Part shown: positions 16,084-24,010 of the stretch, in pieces
How positions within the stretch are numbered: the first letter of the stretch is position 1
Layout: each line of letters opens with the position of its first letter
From: Okeania sp. KiyG1
Lineage (GTDB): Bacteria > Cyanobacteriota > Cyanobacteriia > Cyanobacteriales > Microcoleaceae
Assembly: GCF_014132355.1 (NCBI RefSeq)
Contig: NZ_BLZO01000013.1
Coordinates: 1-64,000, forward strand
Direction: 5' to 3'
DNA length: 64,000 nt
The notes under the pieces: generated by a model
Database searches by the model: none
Seen by the model: the letters and a program-made list of their open reading frames with translations, nothing else
What the model was told of the DNA's origin: nothing
Made by a program: the position numbers and the translations under genes

Positions 16084-16739
16084 TATGAAGTGTGACCTAG
16101 CTGCTCTAGTATTTGTGCCATCCCATCATTGAAATTACCCACCAGCGCTGCTCCACAACGCGCCGACATTTCTGTCCCTACTTGCCCATAAAAAGACTCT
16201 AGAGAACTGGTAAGTTGGTCGAGCGCATTCCCGACATTGCTTGCTTCGTTTTTAATTCTGAATATTTGAGCCATATTAGCTGTGGCTCTAGAAGAATCGT
16301 ATTTAGGTGCGGGAACAATATTAGCTACTGGCTCAGATTGAGAATAGGAAGCCCATACTTGCTGCTTGAAATCCTCATACTGCATTTTGCCTGGATTTTT
16401 AGTACCATCTGGGAGCTTGAGAGCGATCGCCTCTTGTAGTTCTTGCATTTTCTCCAAGGCCAGAGGGGTATACCTTTCACCTACCTTGAATCCTTCTGTT
16501 AACCAATACCAACATTCGCAAATCCGGGGATAGTAGCCAGTGCCAGCACGGTAGATAGTTTTGGTAGAAATACTTAGTTCCTGAGCTAATTGTTCAAGAG
16601 TGTAACGAACTGTTTCAGTAGCAGGAATGTCTGTCTGTCCTTCTACTTCGTCGTCTATATGGAAGTCTATTACATTGTCTCCATAATTTTCTTCATTTCC
16701 CTGTAATCCATAGCTAATAGGGATTTTAGATGTGTACAT
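16083..16739 (-). CDS. Helix-turn-helix plasmid protein (218 aa)
   Basis: A helix-turn-helix lies at about residues 46-65 (YTLEQLAQELSISTKTIYR), the pattern of a DNA-binding domain, followed by basic and aromatic residues. The C-terminal half is helical and polar with no enzyme motif. AAGGAG lies ten bases before the ATG. A palindromic site (TGTCTATA...TATAGACA) just upstream is a plausible operator for autoregulation. It is the first gene of the membrane/ATPase operon and may also bind the plasmid DNA that the motor moves. Confidence 0.6.
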   Translation of the reverse strand: MYTSKIPISYGLQGNEENYGDNVIDFHIDDEVEGQTDIPATETVRYTLEQLAQELSISTKTIYRAGTGYYPRICECWYWLTEGFKVGERYTPLALEKMQELQEAIALKLPDGTKNPGKMQYEDFKQQVWASYSQSEPVANIVPAPKYDSSRATANMAQIFRIKNEASNVGNALDQLTSSLESFYGQVGTEMSARCGAALVGNFNDGMAQILEQLGHTS

Positions 16740-16754
16740 CAGTTTGTCTCTCCT

Positions 16755-16788
16755 TGTCTATTTGATGTCTATAATTGAAATATAGACA
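16755..16788 (-). promoter_or_regulatory. Candidate operator of the ATPase operon
   Basis: TGTCTATA (16766-16773) and TATAGACA (16781-16788) form a perfect 8-bp inverted repeat with a 7-nt spacer. An extra half-site TGTCTAT lies at 16755-16761. All are within 50 bp upstream of the helix-turn-helix gene. Confidence 0.45.
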
Positions 16789-16957
16789 CTAAAAAACGGA
16801 AGTACAAGGAACCTAAGCAACTGTTTGGGAACGTAGGCAATTAATACGCAATCAGACTTCAAAAAGGGGTCTCCCGTTTATAATCAGGCGATTTTACGGG
16901 AGAAAACTTTACATTCGTAGAGATGAGTTTTCCCATTTTGCGGTCGGGAAAAGGATG

Positions 16958-17965
16958 TCAAGCTACTTGGGGATTAGAAATTTTCTCAGGTTTGTAAAAC
17001 TTAGGGACATCTAAAGTTGGCTCTCCAAGTATTTCCATAAATCCCCATTGCTCTCTACCTGGTAAAAATTTAGCTTTAATTTCTACAAAGTAGCGTGAGC
17101 CTTGTTGATCTTTCTCCAACTTAGGATTAAATCTGAACGGTTTTACAGGAGCATCCCTCCACAATACAGGGACATGATTGGCTCTGGTAATTTGTTTATT
17201 TAATTTCTCGTTATCAAATTTTTTCTTTAATCGTGAGACGCGATCACCTTTTCCTTTTCTATTCCTATGAATAGAAATTACAGGACATTTACAGACCGCT
17301 ATAAATTGCCACAAACCTGATAGTTTAAACTCGTTAACTTTTAAATCTAAATGAGGATTATCATTGGCTGCAATTATTGTAAAAGCTAGTTTGGGGGGAG
17401 TATTTTTGTTAGGGAAATGTGTGAGATGAGGATAAACAGTCAAATACCTATCTTTGTCAGGATTGTAGTCTAGCCTGAGAAACTCTTTTACCTTTGGGCT
17501 ATTATAAATTAATTCATAAGTTTTACCTTCTGAAATTAGATTGTAGTAAGCATCATTATCCTCATATCGCCTGACTATTCTGCCATATAAAGTTCCTATA
17601 CCTTGGAAAGCATAATCTTGTTTTGGTGGTAGACTTTCTTCTTCTTTATTTTCTAATTTTTCTTCTTCTTTAACTTCTGAAGTAGCTACTTTTTGAGATT
17701 CAGATTTAGGCTTTGATTCTGTCTGTTTTTTAGTTTCAGTTTTTGACTGCTGAATTGATTGAAATGTTGTGTCTTTATCTGAAGGTTTATCTACTTTAAA
17801 ATCCTCAGCTTTAGTCGGATTTAATTTAGATTTTTCTGACTCTAATTGCTTAGTTAAATTATCAATAATATCTTGGAAAGTTTTCTTTTGTACTTCATTT
17901 TGTGCAGCATTAAGGAGCTGCTGCATTTTTTCTAAATTTTTTTCTAGGTCTGGAATAGACACCAT
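16958..17965 (-). CDS. Hypothetical protein with disordered charged linker (about 335 aa)
   Basis: The N-terminus is a short coiled coil (about residues 5-45). A Lys/Glu/Ser/Thr-rich linker covers about 50-115. A folded C-terminal domain covers about 120-335 and has many beta-type segments (YGRIVRRYEDNDAYYNLIS; HLTHFPNKNTPPKLAFTII; SRYFVEIKAKFLP). ATG 17965 is preferred over TTG 17971 because AGGAG sits nine bases before it. I recognise no family. It lies upstream of the ATPase operon on the same strand and may be its first or an accessory gene. Confidence 0.6.
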   Translation of the reverse strand: MVSIPDLEKNLEKMQQLLNAAQNEVQKKTFQDIIDNLTKQLESEKSKLNPTKAEDFKVDKPSDKDTTFQSIQQSKTETKKQTESKPKSESQKVATSEVKEEEKLENKEEESLPPKQDYAFQGIGTLYGRIVRRYEDNDAYYNLISEGKTYELIYNSPKVKEFLRLDYNPDKDRYLTVYPHLTHFPNKNTPPKLAFTIIAANDNPHLDLKVNEFKLSGLWQFIAVCKCPVISIHRNRKGKGDRVSRLKKKFDNEKLNKQITRANHVPVLWRDAPVKPFRFNPKLEKDQQGSRYFVEIKAKFLPGREQWGFMEILGEPTLDVPKFYKPEKISNPQVA

Positions 17966-17979
17966 ACTCAAGCTCTCCT

Positions 17980-18170
17980 TTTTTGATTTTTCCTCGCATT
18001 ATCAAACTCGAACAAAAGCTAGGATAAACTACCGCTAATTGATTTCCATCAAAAGGCAAAAAAGTATTTTCGATATTTCTGAAATATATCTAAAGTAATT
18101 TGCTGCTCTTTAATACAATCATCAAATAATTTATGGCCAGCTTTGACTCCACCTTGATTAGTTCTTAGAT
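17980..18170 (-). pseudogene. Fragment of a small gene
   Basis: The reverse strand reads NQGGVKAGHKLFDDC and on to KYRKYF. After one frame change at a T6/A6 run it continues as PFDGNQLAVVYPSF. No start codon precedes it. It looks like the remains of a gene that lay immediately upstream of the 17965 gene. Confidence 0.3.
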
Positions 18171-18177
18171 TTTTTTG

Positions 18178-18200
18178 TTATACTTTTTATATAGTATAAT
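18178..18200 (+). promoter_or_regulatory. Palindromic promoter region of the 18271 gene
   Basis: TTATACT (18178-18184) and AGTATAA (18193-18199) form an inverted repeat around an 8-nt AT-rich centre. It contains TATAAT at 18195-18200, an obvious -10 element, about 70 bp before the gene. Confidence 0.4.
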
Positions 18201-18270
18201 TATAACAATTCCTATTAAAAATATCAGGTTTTGTGGAGAGCGTTCGCAATACATTTAGGAGGAATTTTGT

Positions 18271-18681
18271 ATGGGTGAAGCAAAACGTAGAAAACAGTTA
18301 GATCCTAATTTTGGTATAATACCGAAACAAAGAAATACAGGGTATGAGCAAATTACTGATAGTGTGTTTATGTCGAAGGATATAGACAACAATAAAGATT
18401 TTGTGACCGCTCTTGTTATGGGAGGCAGCATTGAATATATACAGACACAATTAGAAGTAATTATTAACAATAATAATCAAGCAAAACAATGGATGTTAGG
18501 ATGTGATCAACCAGTTTTTGATAATTTAGTTGCTGCTGCTAAAAATATATGTCAGGAGAAAGATTTTAAGTATACTGCAAATAAAGATACACCTGAAGAT
18601 TTAGCAGGTGTAGTCATATTTTCCCCCGCTGGTATACCTAAAGATGCTATTTGCAAAGGTGGCTATGAGATTAAAATTTAG
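18271..18681 (+). CDS. Hypothetical protein starting MGEAKRRK (136 aa)
   Basis: A strong AGGAGG eight bases before ATG 18271 fixes the start. The MGEAKRRK opening is a tag seen on many otherwise unrelated cyanobacterial and proteobacterial proteins of unknown role. The rest is soluble, with a run of Asn (about residues 65-69) and a C-terminal segment containing FSPAGIPKDAICKGGYEI. No enzyme motif is visible. It stands alone in an AT-rich stretch with its own promoter. Confidence 0.6.
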   Translation: MGEAKRRKQLDPNFGIIPKQRNTGYEQITDSVFMSKDIDNNKDFVTALVMGGSIEYIQTQLEVIINNNNQAKQWMLGCDQPVFDNLVAAAKNICQEKDFKYTANKDTPEDLAGVVIFSPAGIPKDAICKGGYEIKI

Positions 18682-18776
18682 CAATATTACTCTGGGAGTT
18701 TTCTGATTTTCAAGATATTTTTCAAAATCGACAAATTTTCAGCAATTAACAATGAATAATTAATAATTAATAATTA

Positions 18777-18857
18777 CCCCTTATTAAAAGAAGGGGATTG
18801 AATAAAAGGAAAATTTTTGATTTATCCCCTTAAAAGGGGAGGCTTTGAACCTGAATT
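18777..18857 (+). repeat. Dispersed about 80-bp repeat, copy 1
   Basis: The core runs from CCCCTTATTAAAAG through GGATTGAATAAAAGGAAAA and CCCCTTAAAAGGGGAGGCTT. Two more copies occur at 55089-55169 and 56783-56863 in the polyketide region, all preceded by TAAT(T)-type microrepeats. Flanks at 18749-18776 and 18866-18925 are arrays of TAATTATTAATT. It has inverted character but no coding capacity, resembling a MITE-like cyanobacterial repeat. Confidence 0.7.
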
Positions 18858-18969
18858 GTTGAATTAATAATTAATTTACTATCAACTCTTAATTATTAAT
18901 TATTAACTATTAATTATTAATTATTCGGTAACTCTAAAATACTATTATATTAGTTTATTAGCATAATTT

Positions 18970-19593
18970 ATGTTGATTTTTAACAGTGAAAAATTAATTA
19001 TTAAAAATATTATGGGAAGAAAAAGAAATCATAAAAAGAAAACTACTTTTGGCTATAACAAAATTTTTGCTAGTCTTGAAAAGTATCTTCAAGTTTTTTT
19101 TGAAGCTAAACAATTAAGAGGGAATATTGGGTATACCTTACCACTATTTTCTCTTAACAAAACAGAAAACGAAATAAATAATGTCGGATTTAAAATTGAT
19201 GTATTACTAAGTAATGGAGTGAGTATCACACCTTGTGGTCATAGTGGTTCAGTCTGGATAACTCCCGTATTTATAGTAGAGATATTAGCTTCAACCATAG
19301 ATAATAATGAATTAGAAATTTTCTATGAATTCTTGTTTGAGATAGTAAAAAGTATTGATTCGGAATTCTTTGTTTATCCACAGACGCAAAGTAATGCTGA
19401 AATAAATTTGACTTGTAATGGTGGATATTACGCCGACGATAAAAATGCTCAAACTTTTGGCTATATTGTTTTCAAAAAAAGACTGAGTAAAGTTGAAATG
19501 ATTAAGATAGGAGAATTTGTTGATGCTGATTTTCGAGATTATCTATCTGTCAAATCAACAAATTTAATCAAAAATATTTTTGAAACGCCATAG
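18970..19593 (+). CDS. Hypothetical protein (207 aa)
   Basis: The frame runs from ATG 18970. A second ATG at 19012 (MGRKRNHKKK) is an equally possible start, and neither has a good ribosome-binding site. The N-terminus is basic, and the remainder is a soluble alpha/beta-like protein with a run such as VSITPCGHSGSVWITPVFIVE. No family is recognised. A clear terminator follows the stop, which supports a real single-gene transcript. Confidence 0.5.
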   Translation: MLIFNSEKLIIKNIMGRKRNHKKKTTFGYNKIFASLEKYLQVFFEAKQLRGNIGYTLPLFSLNKTENEINNVGFKIDVLLSNGVSITPCGHSGSVWITPVFIVEILASTIDNNELEIFYEFLFEIVKSIDSEFFVYPQTQSNAEINLTCNGGYYADDKNAQTFGYIVFKKRLSKVEMIKIGEFVDADFRDYLSVKSTNLIKNIFETP

Positions 19594-19603
19594 CTCCACC
19601 CTG

Positions 19604-19631
19604 CCTACTTGGGGAGTAGGTTAATTTTTTT
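19604..19631 (+). terminator. Rho-independent terminator
   Basis: CCTACT (19604-19609) pairs with AGTAGG (19615-19620) across a 5-nt loop and is followed by TTAATTTTTTT. It lies 10 bp after the 18970 gene and faces the end of the convergent replication gene. Confidence 0.7.
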
Positions 19632-19659
19632 ATAAAATCTCAATCAAACCCAACACCAA

Positions 19660-22600
19660 CTATTCAGGTGGCCCCAAAGCCAACTGCAGCCTCTCAAAAA
19701 ACTCCAAAGGCATCACCCCCAACAACCCACTCAACAAACCAACAAGCGTATCAACAGACACAAAATCCAGGATTTTTCGGCCAAAAATCTTAACTACCTC
19801 AGCCACTTCATGAGCTAATTCCTCCGCTGTCATGGCTTGATCTCTCAAATCCTGCAACAGAGCAGGTATCCAAATTTCCAAAAAAGTAAAAGATTCCTCA
19901 AACTCAGTATCCACAACAGTTTCACAGATGTGCATTTTGTTATTATCTATTAGAGAATATATAACTGTTTTGCACATTTTCTCAATCCGCTTAAACCCTC
20001 CAGGAGTAAGCATTTTACCCTTTCGCCCCACACCAGTTCTTTCAATACCAATTATTTCCCCCACCTTAGCTTGAGTTACCTTTTCACCATCTTTGACTAG
20101 ACTAAAAACAGCCTCCACCAACCTACGCTTAACCTGCTCACCTTTAGGAGCCGCCTGTGGACAAACATCAAAACTACTCACAACATTAACCGTTGCCCCC
20201 GGATAATTCCTCTGAATTTCAGCAATTTCCATCTCATTAAAAGGAGCAACATGATAAATAGTTAATCCCTCATTCTGACGACGGTTCGCCCTTAGACGAG
20301 CATAAGTCTGAATAGTCTCATTCATATTCTGGCGAACCACCCACTCCCCATACCTACCTGTCAACCTATTAGGCACAACAGCTTGACCAGTAGTAGCTTG
20401 CCATTGAGCCGCCATAGCAGACAAATTCCGAGTCTGCTTACCCACGCAAATTAATAAATCATCCTTTTGAGATTGATTACTAGCACGATTATCCCGGAAA
20501 TGATACCCCAAGCGTCCAATATTTTCTATATCCTGATATTGCTCAATATGTCCCTGGAAATCAAACAAAGTAGACGAATTAGGTTTATTCTCTTGATCAG
20601 CGATCGCCTGCACCAAAAACTTAATTCGATTACCATTAGCATACCGAGAATCATAACGACGCTGAGTACCACAAGCACCCATATCCGTAATTAAGTTAAT
20701 AGTAAGATTACTATAGTCAGGCAATTCCATCTCCACCACCAAAATATACTTACCCGCTTCCTCAAACTTAGCCTGTTCCAACTCTTCACGAATTACCTCA
20801 ACATTTTTGGATAAATCTTGATACCCTTCATCCTCAACAGTTCCTGGCCAATGAATAAGTAAACCCTCAGCAATAGCCAACTCTTCAGTTAGTAATGAAA
20901 CTTTTTCAGGTGATGGTTTACCCAAACCAGTAAGTCGCTGTAAGTCCTTCTCATCAGCAGTAGCATCAATAAAGATATTAAAAGCTGAATTCTTAACTAA
21001 CTGTTGTGGATGACGACTTGGACGAGTAAATGTCAACTCCTTATGTGGTGTAATTCCCAAACTAATTTTTTTGTTACCACAAAATACATCAAGCAGAGGG
21101 GAAAGCCAATTGAGATGGACTTTTTGTTGAATCAGCATTTGTTTCTCTGCTGGAGTTTGAGTTGCAGAGAGCATGGATAAACTTTTTTCTAACCATGAAT
21201 AGACTTCATCTCTGATATTCTCTAAGCTAGGGATAACCCATTGATTTTTACATCCAACAACTATGGGGTCTCCATCTTCATCAAACTCATTAGTATAAAG
21301 CCATTCATTTTTCCCCCAAATATCACTTCCAGAGCGCTTGGCATTTGTAGTTGTATTTGTATTTTTAGGCCGTGAGATTTTTTCTATTTTCTGGGAAAGA
21401 ATTTTCTGATAATTCACCTGGCTTGTTGTATCCCAATAAGAATAATGGGAAACTGAACCTGTGATTAAATCGAATGATTCTAGTAGTAAGTTATTTGGTT
21501 TTTGTAGTAGAAATTGTTTGTGTAAAGAAAATTGACCATCTATGATTGGAGATGTAGCTAAACAGTCCTTAGAATATTTTTTGAGAATTTTTTTGTCTAG
21601 TTTGTCTCTGTCTGAATTTTTCAATGGGAGAGAGAGTGTCAACCACATTTGAGAATAAGCTTCAAATATTGCCCGGTCTAATTCGGAGCGAGTAGGTAAT
21701 TTGGCCATCACATCAATATGAGAATCACCATATTTTTTATTCTCTGCATTAATAGAAGAAATAGCCTTCTGGAAAGGAACTAATATGGCCTTTAATGCCA
21801 ATTTCAACTCATCAGGCAAACTAGCACCATCAACTTTATCTGCGACAAACTTCTGAATTTCAGTCAAACTTACCTTCAGAGTCTCAAACGGAACAATATT
21901 AGCCTCAGCTTCTTCAATCACCAAAATATCTGAACGCCGAGATTTACCAAAACCAGGCACAGATGAACTGATATAATTTTCCTCTTCTTGAATGCGTTGC
22001 CTTTCTAAAATTAGAGGACAGCCAATATCACCATTCTTATCATACAGCAAAGGGCAAGTTTTACAAATAGGTGAATCTTTGCCTGAAAAGACTTGTATAC
22101 CTTTTTTCTTGGTTTCCAGAAAAGTATATGTTTCAGGGCAATTTGGTGGTATGTCAGGTATTTCATCTTTTTTGACTCGGATTAAATGAGGATTTCCTAA
22201 TGCTGTGAGTCTATTCCCATCTTTTTTCAATCCTAAATGTTTACCAGGAAGAGGTATGAATTTACGTTCAATACCAGCGACAGAGGGGTTTCGATAATTA
22301 GCATCTAAGTAAATAATTCTTGGGTATTTTTCATCAATGACATTACCCATTTCATCAAATTCGATATCGGGTTCAATGCCAAACAAGGATAAGTCTAATT
22401 TATCTACACTCCAAGACTTACCACCTCCAGCGTAGATATTCCACAGAATATTTCTGAACCCGTTCAAATAAGCTTCAGCAGTGAGAAGTGGTAAATCTGC
22501 ACTACTGCTGATAATTATTTGAGGACAACCCATCTCTACCCATTTCTGAAATTCTGGTAAATTTCCTGGTTCATATTTTATTGTGTTCTTCTCCAGATTG

Positions 22601-23829
22601 CCTTTTTTGTCAGTGCTTACCGTTACCGATTTTAGTTTAGACTGTTTGAGTGGACCAAATAACTTCCTGGTTTTACCTGCAACCCAGTCAGCAAAACTTT
22701 TGCCCGCTTTAGTTTCTCCGATTTTATCCCACCATTGCTTTTTTGTTATTGGCTTTGATTTATGTTGTGGTTTCCACTCAGGTAGTTCTACACCAGCATC
22801 ACTAGCTAACTCTTCAACTATCTCCACAAAATCCTTGCCTGTAGGTGTGCCATGCTCACCTTTCAAAAACCAACGATATTGAACAGGATGACCGCCTTCT
22901 TGACAACCATGACAATACCAGGAATTATCTTTTGTATTTACTTGAAATGCCGTACCGCTAGACCCGTTGTGTTGTGGGCAGTAACCAACTAATTTATTGG
23001 GCCCATGCTTTTTAAATTGATGCTCGCTCCAATTATATATATCTTCTGTATTTAGCCTGGGGAGGATGTCCAGCTCTAGGATATCGGCTAAGGAGTCAGC
23101 AGTGCTGAGAGTAGGTAAGGCTTGTCTTTCTAGTTTACGTTGCTCTAAGTACCGCGCGCGTTCTGCCTTTTTCACCTCAGCTTCAGTGGTGGCCTTAGCT
23201 TCCTTGTCGGCTAGTTCTAGGAGTACATCTAGGATAGGTTGTGGGGCAATCGCTACTTCTGTATCTGCTGGGGAATTTACCCAGCTATATCTACCAGTTG
23301 TTGGATGGTAGGAGGGCGGCAGAACGGACTGGCAATAATTATAACGAAATTCTAAAAGTTCGTCTGTGTCAGTTTTTAAGCCCTTCCACTCTCGGACTAC
23401 AGCTCGGGTAAAGTTGGCTAATTTTTCCCTATACTCCGGCGGGATTTGAAATGCTATTTGATACCGTCCTGGTTTTCCTGATGTCCAACTTACAGATTTA
23501 GGTAAATCTGGACAAATAGCCTTGAGAATAGGTTCGGCACTAGCGCCATCTACATCTATGGCCAGCAGTCCATCGGATATCTCACCTAGTCTTACCCCAT
23601 ATCCAGAATCAAAAGCTGTATATGGTTTACCTTTTTTACTGACTAAATCTTGCCCTTGGGTTATGGCAGTAGTGATCGCTTCCCTACTAACTGGCTCTTC
23701 ATGTTGCCAGTTACTTCTATAGGGGCGTTTTTCTCTTACTGGTGTTAATGCCAAGTTAGGAGGGATAATTCCTAAACCTTCTGCTATTTCTGAGGCTCTG
23801 GGGTGGCGATTAAATATTTTCCAATCCAT
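19660..23829 (-). CDS. CyRepA1-type plasmid replication protein (primase-helicase)
   Basis: This 1389-residue protein joins three units. An N-terminal primase/polymerase-like domain spans about residues 1-200, with acidic pair AIDVDG at D92/D94 and YHPTTGRY. A CHC2-like zinc motif follows (C284, H287, C306, C309). The rest is an SF2-type helicase: AGGGKS (about 468-472), four Cys (C564, C589, C592, C604) spaced like the iron-sulfur cluster of XPD/DinG helicases, VIEEAE (motif II), IDATADE, and QTYARLRANRR as motif VI. The architecture fits the cyanobacterial plasmid initiator family CyRepA1. An AGGAGG nine bases upstream fixes the ATG at 23829. It marks this DNA as a plasmid or an integrated one. 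Confidence 0.8.
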   Translation of the reverse strand: MDWKIFNRHPRASEIAEGLGIIPPNLALTPVREKRPYRSNWQHEEPVSREAITTAITQGQDLVSKKGKPYTAFDSGYGVRLGEISDGLLAIDVDGASAEPILKAICPDLPKSVSWTSGKPGRYQIAFQIPPEYREKLANFTRAVVREWKGLKTDTDELLEFRYNYCQSVLPPSYHPTTGRYSWVNSPADTEVAIAPQPILDVLLELADKEAKATTEAEVKKAERARYLEQRKLERQALPTLSTADSLADILELDILPRLNTEDIYNWSEHQFKKHGPNKLVGYCPQHNGSSGTAFQVNTKDNSWYCHGCQEGGHPVQYRWFLKGEHGTPTGKDFVEIVEELASDAGVELPEWKPQHKSKPITKKQWWDKIGETKAGKSFADWVAGKTRKLFGPLKQSKLKSVTVSTDKKGNLEKNTIKYEPGNLPEFQKWVEMGCPQIIISSSADLPLLTAEAYLNGFRNILWNIYAGGGKSWSVDKLDLSLFGIEPDIEFDEMGNVIDEKYPRIIYLDANYRNPSVAGIERKFIPLPGKHLGLKKDGNRLTALGNPHLIRVKKDEIPDIPPNCPETYTFLETKKKGIQVFSGKDSPICKTCPLLYDKNGDIGCPLILERQRIQEEENYISSSVPGFGKSRRSDILVIEEAEANIVPFETLKVSLTEIQKFVADKVDGASLPDELKLALKAILVPFQKAISSINAENKKYGDSHIDVMAKLPTRSELDRAIFEAYSQMWLTLSLPLKNSDRDKLDKKILKKYSKDCLATSPIIDGQFSLHKQFLLQKPNNLLLESFDLITGSVSHYSYWDTTSQVNYQKILSQKIEKISRPKNTNTTTNAKRSGSDIWGKNEWLYTNEFDEDGDPIVVGCKNQWVIPSLENIRDEVYSWLEKSLSMLSATQTPAEKQMLIQQKVHLNWLSPLLDVFCGNKKISLGITPHKELTFTRPSRHPQQLVKNSAFNIFIDATADEKDLQRLTGLGKPSPEKVSLLTEELAIAEGLLIHWPGTVEDEGYQDLSKNVEVIREELEQAKFEEAGKYILVVEMELPDYSNLTINLITDMGACGTQRRYDSRYANGNRIKFLVQAIADQENKPNSSTLFDFQGHIEQYQDIENIGRLGYHFRDNRASNQSQKDDLLICVGKQTRNLSAMAAQWQATTGQAVVPNRLTGRYGEWVVRQNMNETIQTYARLRANRRQNEGLTIYHVAPFNEMEIAEIQRNYPGATVNVVSSFDVCPQAAPKGEQVKRRLVEAVFSLVKDGEKVTQAKVGEIIGIERTGVGRKGKMLTPGGFKRIEKMCKTVIYSLIDNNKMHICETVVDTEFEESFTFLEIWIPALLQDLRDQAMTAEELAHEVAEVVKIFGRKILDFVSVDTLVGLLSGLLGVMPLEFFERLQLALGPPE

Positions 23830-23944
23830 TTTACACTTCCTCCTGTAAAGAAGTTTTGACAGCGGAGATTAGGGTAGTAGTTGCAGAATTTTGATGTTTG
23901 TGCAATAATTTGTTCATAAGTTTTTTCATTTTTGTTTGTTTTCT

Positions 23945-23975
23945 CTACGGGGGTGTTAGTCCCGTAGTTTTTTTT
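23945..23975 (+). terminator. Strong stem-loop with T8 tail on the plus strand
   Basis: CTACGGG (23945-23951) pairs with CCCGTAG (23961-23967), followed immediately by eight T. It points rightward, against the flanking minus-strand genes, so it could stop antisense transcription between the helicase and replication genes. Confidence 0.55.
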
Positions 23976-24010
23976 CTTTTCAAGCCTTATCTTCACACGC
24001 GATAGCGTAG

